Origin: Planctomycetales bacterium
GTDB taxonomy: Bacteria > Planctomycetota > Phycisphaerae > SM23-33
Assembly: GCA_030592655.1 (NCBI GenBank)
Contig: JAUVIQ010000072.1
Span: 1-12,726, forward strand
DNA length: 12,726 bases
Direction: 5' to 3'
Under the pieces are notes generated by a model that made no database searches, had not been told where the DNA came from, and saw only the letters and a program-made list of their open reading frames with translations. How positions within the stretch are numbered: position 1 is the first letter of the stretch; every line of letters starts with the position of its first letter. Below are positions 7,097-12,726 of the stretch, piece after piece. The translations under genes were made by a program, and so were the position numbers.

Positions 7097-7211
7097 TGGC
7101 AGGCGTGTAATTCGTGGACTTATCACGGCTGTGGCGGTTTTTCGCCGCCGTTTTGAGCGGTTTGGTATTTTGTCCCGCCATCCCTCATTCCCACACGGTA
7201 CCCGCGTCAAA

Positions 7212-7661
7212 TCAGTGGTGGTGGCTTTTGCAGGGAGGTTTCGGCGGTTTTGGCGGATGCGAAGTAACCGGAGGTATGGTTTTCACAGGCCTATGGGCGT
7301 ACTTGTGCCCCGTCTCCGGACGGTAATGCTCGGTATATTTAACGTCATGGCGACTGGGCGGTCCTTGCCCGTAATGATTATCGTAATCTTCATCCGCGCT
7401 CAAATACGCCAAGTGCGCCAGATCTATCTCTTGACGCGGGGCGTTGTTTTTAATCAGATTCTGCCAGTGCCGGTAAGCTTCTGTATTCTTAGTTCGCAGC
7501 TTTTCCTTTTCTTCCTGGTATGCCTGAACGTCGTCCTGATATTTTTCTTCCATCGCTGGGCTCAGCTTTCTGGAGCTACCGCGAAGGATGCAGCCGTTAG
7601 CGAGGATCATCAGGAAAAGACTCGCCAGTATCCAGGTGGTTTTGCATCGAAAGATTCTCAT
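7212..7661 (-). CDS. Small lipoprotein with Pro/Lys/His-rich tail, paralog 2
   Basis: A 149-residue paralog of the protein at 6333-6770. It begins MRIFRCKTTWILASLFLMIL and then ANGC, with probable lipidated Cys24 (the lipobox is less typical than in paralog 1). A helical, charged middle (KLSPAMEEKYQDDVQAYQEE and on, about 32-90) is probably coiled coil or a helical hairpin. The tail is ETGHKYAHRPVKTIPPVTSH, then two Pro-Pro-Lys units and CKSHHH. Ends are alike in the two paralogs while the middles have diverged. The start at 7661 is fixed by AGAGGAGA upstream. A longer in-frame extension to 7805 is the leader, because the matching leader region of paralog 1 does not conserve it as protein. 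It has its own promoter. The function is unknown; metal binding by the His tail is only a suggestion. Confidence 0.75.
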   Translation of the reverse strand: MRIFRCKTTWILASLFLMILANGCILRGSSRKLSPAMEEKYQDDVQAYQEEKEKLRTKNTEAYRHWQNLIKNNAPRQEIDLAHLAYLSADEDYDNHYGQGPPSRHDVKYTEHYRPETGHKYAHRPVKTIPPVTSHPPKPPKPPCKSHHH

Positions 7662-7807
7662 AATCTTATCTCCTCTTATGCGGCCAGGTCTCCGGCGGTC
7701 TTGAGAAATGCACGAGTAGTCGCAGACGCCGGACTCCCGCCGCGATCTTCGCCCGACCAGAGTTGAATTACGCAGATATGCCGGGCACATTATAAGTACC
7801 TTCACTC
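7662..7807 (-). promoter_or_regulatory. Conserved 5' leader of lipoprotein paralog 2
   Basis: About 145 nt run from the predicted transcript start to the ATG and contain the 37-nt box (7689-7725) shared with paralog 1. The transcript-start side (AGTGAAGGT, CTTATA) is also shared. The part between is poorly conserved, which makes the box stand out. Confidence 0.4.
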
Positions 7808-7813
7808 ACACAT

Positions 7814-7843
7814 ATTATACACGAAACTCCCCCCTAATGTCCA
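7814..7843 (-). promoter_or_regulatory. Sigma70 promoter of lipoprotein paralog 2
   Basis: On the minus strand, TGGACA (7843-7838) and TATAAT (7819-7814) are separated by 18 bp and occupy the place of the promoter of paralog 1. The spacer contains a run of six G, unlike copy 1. Confidence 0.75.
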
Positions 7844-7953
7844 GAGATATGTTATAATGAGAAGCGTAAGTGAACGACCTGATTTTCTGGCGGAGTTTAT
7901 GCGACACGTTGTTGATCCCAGTAGTCGGTCCACAAATTGAAGGGAGGGCGAAT

Positions 7954-8115
7954 TCACACCGCAAGTGTAACGGGTCGTTCATGGGATACCTCTACGGGCA
8001 TTCGGTAGTTGAGGCACTTTCGCGGCCGATTGTTCAGTTGCCAAACATACGACGCAATCTGCCAATCTGTCAAATGTGAAAAGTCCATTGCTTTAACACT
8101 ATACGGTTTGCGTAT
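7954..8115 (-). pseudogene. C-terminal remnant of an IS30-family transposase
   Basis: The last 53 codons and stop of a transposase. The stretch AMDFSHLTDWQIASYVWQLN followed by NRPRKCLNYRMPVEV matches the end of IS30-type DDE transposases, which carry an LNNRPRK-x-L-x-Y-x-T-P-x-E-V signature. The remaining catalytic domain is missing: before about 8115 the frame (GRGKQ and upstream) no longer resembles the family and runs into the end of the neighbouring exported-protein gene. I could not identify the terminal inverted repeat, although 7862-7953 downstream of the stop probably includes old element sequence and holds no other gene. This is a dead fragment beside the duplicated lipoprotein units. 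Confidence 0.75.
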
Positions 8116-8149
8116 CTGTTTCCCCCGACCGTCTGGCCTGTGTTCCCCG

Positions 8150-8788
8150 CTATTTTTTCTTCGGGGGCGGGGCAACTTTGTGGCCTGTGTCTTTTACGCG
8201 TTTTCTTACACGAACGACGGGACGCGGTTCGGACACCTTAAACTCCAACCCAGTAACTTCCAACGTGAATTCGGTCCCTTTTTTCCCCAAAGAAGAAGAA
8301 TAGACCTCGGTCTCCACTTTTGCCGTGTAGGTTCCAGGAAGCGTTAGATCAAAAAGCAATGAGAGATTAAGAGTCGCAGAGTACGACTCGCCCGGCTTGA
8401 TGGGCTGTGGGCTGAATAGGGTAAATACGGTGGGTTTCTCTTTTGCACAGCGCTGCTGGCCGAACCTCGTAAAGGGAACCTCTTTGCCGCTTGGCTGCTG
8501 CAGTATGTTTATTCTGAAGTCCCGATAAAGGACGGTAGGTCCATGGCGAACTACCTTTCCCCCTCTATTGGTAACGGAGATTTCCAACATTATGGGATAT
8601 CCCGCCACCTGCTTGGGCCTGATCTTCAGGGCCATCTCGACATTGTTCTTTAGATTTTTCTTCACTGTATATTCCTTCAGCACCTTTGGTACCTTCGGGA
8701 TCGGGACTTTCACTGTTTTCTTTTTTTCGGCCAACAGGATACCCGCGCCCACCATACAAAATGCAACCACAATCGATACGTATCTCAT
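8150..8788 (-). CDS. Exported beta-sandwich (Ig-like) protein of unknown function
   Basis: A 212-residue protein with a signal peptide (MRYVSIVVAFCMVGAGILLA, cleavage probably after this) and a Lys-rich mature start. Residues about 50-195 have the strand rhythm of an Ig or fibronectin-like fold: VEMALKIRPKQVAGYPIMLE for the first strands, ISVTNRGG, then PIKPGESYSATLNLSLLFDL and GTYTAKVETEV, as seen in domains that end proteins of the BsuPI or transglutaminase-accessory type. The C-terminus is basic and Pro/Lys-rich (PPPKKK). ATG 8788 is preceded by AAGGAGA about 6 nt away. It lies 179 bp after the HEAT-like gene on the same strand and may be the last gene of that group or have its own promoter. 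Confidence 0.7.
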   Translation of the reverse strand: MRYVSIVVAFCMVGAGILLAEKKKTVKVPIPKVPKVLKEYTVKKNLKNNVEMALKIRPKQVAGYPIMLEISVTNRGGKVVRHGPTVLYRDFRINILQQPSGKEVPFTRFGQQRCAKEKPTVFTLFSPQPIKPGESYSATLNLSLLFDLTLPGTYTAKVETEVYSSSLGKKGTEFTLEVTGLEFKVSEPRPVVRVRKRVKDTGHKVAPPPKKK

Positions 8789-8833
8789 TTTGATTCTCCT
8801 TAAATCAATGTTCGTCCATCTACTCGTTGTCTC

Positions 8834-8878
8834 GCACGGCTACAGCACCTTTACCGTTTGCGTATCCAGTGGCCGTGC
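8834..8878. other. Long-loop inverted repeat in the gap between exported-protein genes
   Basis: GCACGGCTAC (8834-8843) and GTGGCCGTGC (8869-8878) can pair over 10 bp with one wobble around a 25-base loop, in the 179-bp gap after the HEAT-like gene. No T-run follows on either strand. It may stabilise or process the transcript, or may be chance. Confidence 0.25.
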
Positions 8879-8967
8879 CAGGGAGCCTGCCATAGCCCGG
8901 AAGGAACATCGCCCCCCATCTTTTACAAACACAAAACGGCTTGCGTTTCCTATTCCCCTCTCGATTG

Positions 8968-9543
8968 CTACGACTTCAGATACACCCTAACAATCTTGAG
9001 GTTTTTCTTGTAAACGTTCTCGGAGATTCTTAGTTTTCGTAATTCCACATCAACAATCGCAATCGCACGTTCCTTTGTCAAAGTCGCCCTGAGTACACTA
9101 GACAGGTGTAGAAGATCGGTCTTGGACTTTGGTTTCTTCTTCAGCGAATCCAGAACCGCCTTGGCTATGTTCCAATCGCGCTTGCATAATGCATACCTAT
9201 ATGGTGTTTCAAGTGGCAATTCGAAGCTGTGAAACACCGGTATACGAAGCGACACGTTAGAAATGAGAAAGTCGAGGCTTTCCTTGTTGCGAATCTTACC
9301 TAACAGCAATATAGCCTTTCTTCTTTCTTCGTTAGGCCGTTTTTCATCCTTTGCCACGGCGATTAAGGCCTTGGCAATCTGGTCGAGTTTATTCGTCACA
9401 TGGTTGATATTCGCCTCCCATGTGTCGGGCTTGGCGGCGTCAATGGCAGGCCTCTCCGCCGGTTTGCTTGCCGCAGATCCACCAGAAAAAACCACGGCAG
9501 GCACAGCCAGACACGACAATAGCATCACAGTCCAGACTTTCAT
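8968..9543 (-). CDS. Exported small alpha-helical protein, HEAT-like
   Basis: A 191-residue protein with a signal peptide (MKVWTVMLLSCLAVPAVVFS, then GGSAASKP). The mature part is all-helical in appearance. One stretch, NEERRKAILLLGKIRNKESL followed by DFLISNV (about residues 70-96), fits a HEAT repeat, with further weaker helix pairs. It likely acts as a periplasmic protein-protein scaffold (inference). The start at 9543 is set by TAGGAGA 7 nt upstream; an open frame up to 9606 would overlap the end of the previous gene and lacks a ribosome site. The gap to the 788-residue protein gene is 52 bp, so co-transcription is likely. No named family beyond the repeat is recognised. Confidence 0.7.
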   Translation of the reverse strand: MKVWTVMLLSCLAVPAVVFSGGSAASKPAERPAIDAAKPDTWEANINHVTNKLDQIAKALIAVAKDEKRPNEERRKAILLLGKIRNKESLDFLISNVSLRIPVFHSFELPLETPYRYALCKRDWNIAKAVLDSLKKKPKSKTDLLHLSSVLRATLTKERAIAIVDVELRKLRISENVYKKNLKIVRVYLKS

Positions 9544-9595
9544 GGTACTTTCTCCTAACTGAATTTTGATTCTTCGTACTTTATCAGACATTGAA

Positions 9596-11962
9596 TTACG
9601 GTCCACCTGTTACGGTAAACGGCTGTGTAGTTGTCTCATTTTTCTTGCCTCCTGATGCAGTGCTCTTGAATGTACTGAACTTAAATTCGTCATTATTGAC
9701 AAACGCCGCTTTTCCTGCGGTGTGGGTTACTGTAAGAGTAACTCGAGTGTTCCCTGCCTTGGCGCCATTCCCTTGCCACGTACCATCTCCCTGCTTTGTC
9801 AACGTTCCTTGACTGCCATCATCACTCGTAACATCCCACTCATCATCAGTCTTATCGTACTTGACACTCCAACCTTCTGTTACAGCATTAGTGGCATTCA
9901 CAGTAACTGCAAGGGTTCCTTTGTCACTTGGAGTACCTGTTGTGAGTTCCGGAGCACATGCAGATGGGCTGGCATTGTCTTCAACCCATTTACCGTCGGC
10001 ATTCCGCTTCACGTAATAGACACAGTGCCAGTCGTACTTGTCGGATGCACGCGACCCTTCCACAGTTGTATTATCTAAAAACGCCGTATCCTCAAGTTTG
10101 ATCCTAACCCACTCCTTAAAGGTATAGCGATTAATATAGAACCCCCACCACCCAGCAAGCAGGTTAGAAACAGAAGGAGAATCCCAGGAATAGATGTGTT
10201 GGTTATTTGGACTGTTATCGTTAGCTGACTCATCAGATGGCCAATCATCATTGGGGAGCTCATTATCTTTCGGTGGCTTTTCCATTAGCAAAAACGGGAA
10301 GTACCTATTATATGTCTCCCAGTTAGTAATAGTCTTTGTCCCAACGGAGATGTAATAAGTATGACCTGCGACCTGGCGAGTACCATCCACTACGATACCA
10401 AGATCTTGGACGCCATCAGGGACTAATTCGAACTCATACAGAATTCTCCCCCCGAACCATGAGTTTGTAGGTCTCATGGGTCCATGCCCATACCTGGAAC
10501 CATCTGTAGCTTTTTGGGTGGTATTGATCAAGGATACAAGAGCGGCCTTATTCAGGTCTGGCAGTTGGCCTTCCGCTCCTACCTTAGGGTTATGTGCCCA
10601 GCCAGTGGCGGCTCGGCGGGTATACCAAGGGTTGGTCCCCTCCCCAGCCGGCCGAGCTGTCTTGTTAACCCACGCGGCTGTCGCCTTGACCGTATCTTTA
10701 CAGTCCTTGTATTTCCACTCAATGACGATGTCTCGCAGGCTGGCGCTGGCTGCGCGGGCCTCGACATACACGGTCTTTGTGTCTGGCAGATCGCCTATTG
10801 CGTATTGCTTTTGTCCGTCCGTAAGTTCCACCTCGGCTCCCACTGTCGCTTCAGCCGTAGCGTTTGCGCCGCTACCACCCGTTATATTAACAGTAGGTTC
10901 GCTCGTATAACCGCTACCGCCGTTCGTAACCGTGATGGCAGTAACGACACCGGCTGCCACTGTCGCAGTGGCCGCAGCGTCTGTGCCGCCGCCGCCAGTT
11001 ATCTCGACAGTAGGTGCACTCGTATAATTGCTACCGCCGTTCGTAACCGTAATGGCGGTAACAGCAGGCGCCTTGTTGGAGTTCTCCCATATTTTTACAT
11101 TTCCTGATACAACCTTCAACGTTACGTTGCCGCCGAGGTTAGGACCAGGCTTGCGGAGGATTAGTTTCATTAGATCTATTTCATCGCGACCGGCATGATA
11201 CACCTCGCTGTCACTGATATAGGCGCGACTCAAAGCCTCCGTCAGTGTGATGACCTTCGTTTCCGTATTGATGCTTTGGATAGTTCTGGCCTCGCCTTCA
11301 GAACCCCAGATTGTTGAGATGGCAATTTTGTCGCTTACATGGTAACCGTACACACTATTTACCGTCACCGTAGTAGCACCTTGACTCGCGCTGGCCGTGA
11401 GCGTAGTAAGGGCCTTCTTGACGATTGTATCGTCTTTATCCGTTCTTCCATCACCATCAGTGTCGTTCAGGTTGGCTACCGTGGTTGCTCCCCCGCTCTC
11501 TTCACCATCGTCCGGAACCAGCGATCCGTTCTGGCCATGATAGATGTCCAAATCGACCTTATCTAAAACCGTAACCGTGTCGGTGTCAGTATCAAGGGGG
11601 TTGTTATTTGTATCTTTCAATGTCGCTGTAACCGTAACGTCTAAAATGGAACTGCTCGTCTTGATTCCTTCCACCCAGTAGTTTTCATTCCGCTTTGCAA
11701 CTGACAGACTTGTAATAACCTTGTAGTCCTTGTCCCGGAACTTTACTTTGCCGCCGGCGTCTGAACTTGCCAGGGAAATCGTGCCCTCCTCCGTGCCCGT
11801 CACTATAAAACTTAGAGGCAGAAAGTCACCCGTCGCGGAGCTCTTCGCCACATGCCAACCTTCGACGAACACCGTAACCGTACAAGCGTTCGCCGTGTTG
11901 CAAACGACCATAACGAACAAAACCGCAAGGCCGACCCAAACCCGATTTCTCATAATTCGCAT
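9596..11962 (-). CDS. Large secreted beta-rich protein with calcium-loop motif and tandem 39-residue repeat
   Basis: A 788-residue exported protein with signal peptide at about residues 1-26 (ending NTANA). Residues 27-140 are beta-rich. A dockerin- or thrombospondin-type-3-like calcium loop, NDTDGDGRTDKDD, lies at 166-178. Residues 301-378 are two copies of a 39-residue repeat (VTAITVTNGGS-x-YTS-x-PTV-x-ITGG), a module common in surface and phage-tail-like proteins. The middle (about 380-640) is rich in Trp and Tyr with a Pro/Asp/Asn-rich loop (NELPNDDWPSDESANDN). The end (about 670-788) is another beta module with GTLAVTVNATNA and WDVTSDDGSQGTLT. No sortase, PEP-CTERM or barrel signal is seen, so it is free or bound through partners. 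ATG 11962 has AGGGAG about 8 nt upstream; the in-frame ATG at 11953 is less likely. The function is not recognised. Confidence 0.8.
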   Translation of the reverse strand: MRIMRNRVWVGLAVLFVMVVCNTANACTVTVFVEGWHVAKSSATGDFLPLSFIVTGTEEGTISLASSDAGGKVKFRDKDYKVITSLSVAKRNENYWVEGIKTSSSILDVTVTATLKDTNNNPLDTDTDTVTVLDKVDLDIYHGQNGSLVPDDGEESGGATTVANLNDTDGDGRTDKDDTIVKKALTTLTASASQGATTVTVNSVYGYHVSDKIAISTIWGSEGEARTIQSINTETKVITLTEALSRAYISDSEVYHAGRDEIDLMKLILRKPGPNLGGNVTLKVVSGNVKIWENSNKAPAVTAITVTNGGSNYTSAPTVEITGGGGTDAAATATVAAGVVTAITVTNGGSGYTSEPTVNITGGSGANATAEATVGAEVELTDGQKQYAIGDLPDTKTVYVEARAASASLRDIVIEWKYKDCKDTVKATAAWVNKTARPAGEGTNPWYTRRAATGWAHNPKVGAEGQLPDLNKAALVSLINTTQKATDGSRYGHGPMRPTNSWFGGRILYEFELVPDGVQDLGIVVDGTRQVAGHTYYISVGTKTITNWETYNRYFPFLLMEKPPKDNELPNDDWPSDESANDNSPNNQHIYSWDSPSVSNLLAGWWGFYINRYTFKEWVRIKLEDTAFLDNTTVEGSRASDKYDWHCVYYVKRNADGKWVEDNASPSACAPELTTGTPSDKGTLAVTVNATNAVTEGWSVKYDKTDDEWDVTSDDGSQGTLTKQGDGTWQGNGAKAGNTRVTLTVTHTAGKAAFVNNDEFKFSTFKSTASGGKKNETTTQPFTVTGGP
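10829..11062 (-). repeat. Tandem 117-bp coding repeat, two copies
   Basis: Copies at 10946-11062 and 10829-10945 encode residues 301-339 and 340-378 of the large secreted protein. The first part of each unit (VTAITVTNGGS-x-YTS-x-PTV-x-ITGG) is nearly identical in protein and close in DNA, while the Ala-rich second part is more diverged. Exact unit phase gives equal lengths with no gaps. Confidence 0.85.
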
Positions 11963-12018
11963 CTTTTTTCTCCCTTACTTGTGCTTGCACGATTCCAAAA
12001 ATAAGAAAACCACCCGGC

Positions 12019-12726
12019 TCATTGTTCTATCTGCCCAAGTCGAGCGAGGCACTCCTTTTCACGCTCCCCGAAATACTTGGCCCACCTGAGGTAAATCTTC
12101 TTGCGCTTTTCGTCTTCCGTCTCCTTGGCCATCTTATCCAGGTGCGCCGCTCGTCTGCGCACCAAAGATACTCTCATCGTGAGGTATTTCACCTCGCTTT
12201 CGATGTGTACGGCGATGAGGGCATCGATGGCCACAGCCGTCTGTTCGTCGGTGAATTTCTTTGCAGCCGAGTTGAGGAATACGGCGCCTTCAGCGTACTT
12301 GCGGGCGGTGGTGTAACCGGCGGCAAGTTGCTCAATCGCGGCGATTCGCAGCGAGGCGTTCTGTGTCGTATCGAGGACCTGCTCCAGCCATTTCCTGGCG
12401 CGAATCGGCTGGGGCTCTGCCTTGAAGCGAACGCTTGCTTCGCCGTAGGCCCGCGCCAGCAGCCAGAGCGCCTTGGCGTCGCCGGCGGATGCGGCTGTTT
12501 TCTTGTCCAGGAAGGCCAGCCACTCTTTCCGGTCAGCCGCGTCGCGGTAGGCGCGGGAAAGAATGCGGGCTACGACCAGTCGCGGATTTCCCTGTTTGTC
12601 GGCAAGTTCGGACCGGACGGTCTGGCGCGTCTCCGGCGTGCCGAGCGGGGCAGCGTAGTACCAGTAACGCCGGGGCCTCTCGGCGGGGATTTTGTCCTGC
12701 CCGGCCAGTCGCGCAAGGGCGACGGC
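12019..12726 (-). CDS. TPR-like helical-repeat protein, N-terminal part beyond the window
   Basis: About 235 C-terminal residues are visible and the frame stays open to the right edge. The chain is all-alpha and Ala-rich with paired-helix periodicity. Segments such as AKALWLLARAYGEASVRF, LRIAAIEQLAAGYTTARKYA and AVAIDALIAVHIESEVKY look like degenerate TPR or SEL1-type units. A charged C-terminal helical segment ends REKECLARLGQIEQ. It is likely a scaffold or accessory protein for the downstream secreted products (inference). Its stop lies 56 bp before the start of the 788-residue protein gene on the same strand, so it is probably the upstream member of that operon. The family and the N-terminal domain, including any signal peptide or catalytic part, cannot be judged. 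Confidence 0.7.
   Translation of the reverse strand, partial: AVALARLAGQDKIPAERPRRYWYYAAPLGTPETRQTVRSELADKQGNPRLVVARILSRAYRDAADRKEWLAFLDKKTAASAGDAKALWLLARAYGEASVRFKAEPQPIRARKWLEQVLDTTQNASLRIAAIEQLAAGYTTARKYAEGAVFLNSAAKKFTDEQTAVAIDALIAVHIESEVKYLTMRVSLVRRRAAHLDKMAKETEDEKRKKIYLRWAKYFGEREKECLARLGQIEQ

Larger units (their letters stand above)
7163..7848. repeat. Diverged tandem duplication, copy 2
   Basis: This copy has the same order of downstream flank, coding region, leader box and promoter as 6283-6950, offset by about 880-900 bp. It ends just beyond the -35 hexamer of the promoter, about 100 bp from the IS30-type transposase remnant. Compared with copy 1 it lacks 9 bp (one Lys-Pro-Pro unit) in the Pro-rich tail. 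Confidence 0.75.

Noticed and set aside
7131..7153. GGCGG-TTTTTCG-CCGCC hairpin followed by GTTTTG as a plus-strand terminator
   Set aside because: No plus-strand gene ends near it, and on the minus strand it has no T-run; mentioned only as a weak inverted repeat in the spacer.
6290..7330. Possible CRISPR-like or regularly spaced repeat
   Set aside because: Only two diverged copies about 0.88 kb apart, each containing a gene with promoter; this is a gene duplication, not an array.
7662..7805. In-frame N-terminal extension of lipoprotein paralog 2 (and 6771-6836 for paralog 1)
   Set aside because: The two extensions do not match each other as protein in that frame, they precede a good ribosome site, and they would place the lipoprotein signal inside the chain.
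10476..11107. Long plus-strand open frames opposite the large secreted protein
   Set aside because: They are antisense shadows; the minus frame has a signal peptide, clear repeats and a ribosome site, while the plus frames have none of these.

Overview
The window looks like a chromosomal stretch from a Gram-negative bacterium with a rich secretome, most likely a planctomycete (Phycisphaerae-like). The reasons are moderate-to-high GC, an outer-membrane beta-barrel protein ending in Phe, several lipoproteins, a PEGA-domain lipoprotein, a caspase-fold protein and many exported proteins of unknown function. The taxonomic call is inference from gene style, not from a marker gene. No rRNA, tRNA or CRISPR array is visible.

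Left part (1-3116): an MFS transporter running off the left edge on the minus strand is divergent from a plus-strand group. That group encodes a group II pyridoxal-phosphate amino-acid decarboxylase very like bacterial histidine decarboxylase, a small protein of two ACT domains directly behind it, and then a PEGA lipoprotein. The decarboxylase, ACT and MFS genes make a plausible amine-producing, effector-sensing and exporting unit.

Middle (3146-6279): a membrane-anchored exported protein (minus) lies next to an outer-membrane beta-barrel gene (plus). The barrel gene has its own sigma70-type promoter, a tandem 11-bp repeat at its transcript start, a good ribosome binding site and a strong intrinsic terminator. 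It is followed by an exported caspase-fold protein that keeps the catalytic Cys motif but has lost the usual His motif.

Right-middle (6283-7850): an old tandem duplication of about 0.67-0.69 kb. Each copy carries a sigma70 promoter, a leader of about 140-145 nt with a 37-nt conserved box, and a small lipoprotein gene with a Pro/Lys/His-rich tail. A unique spacer of about 210 bp separates the copies and contains a 27-bp interrupted palindrome. Next to the second copy is the C-terminal scrap of an IS30-family transposase (7954-8115).

Right part (8150-12726): four minus-strand genes read leftward: an alpha-helical repeat protein (partial at the right edge), a 788-residue secreted protein with a calcium-loop motif and a tandem 39-residue repeat, a small HEAT-like exported protein, and an exported Ig-like or beta-sandwich protein. 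Spacing and good ribosome binding sites suggest that at least the first three are one operon. Their joint function is not recognisable from sequence alone.
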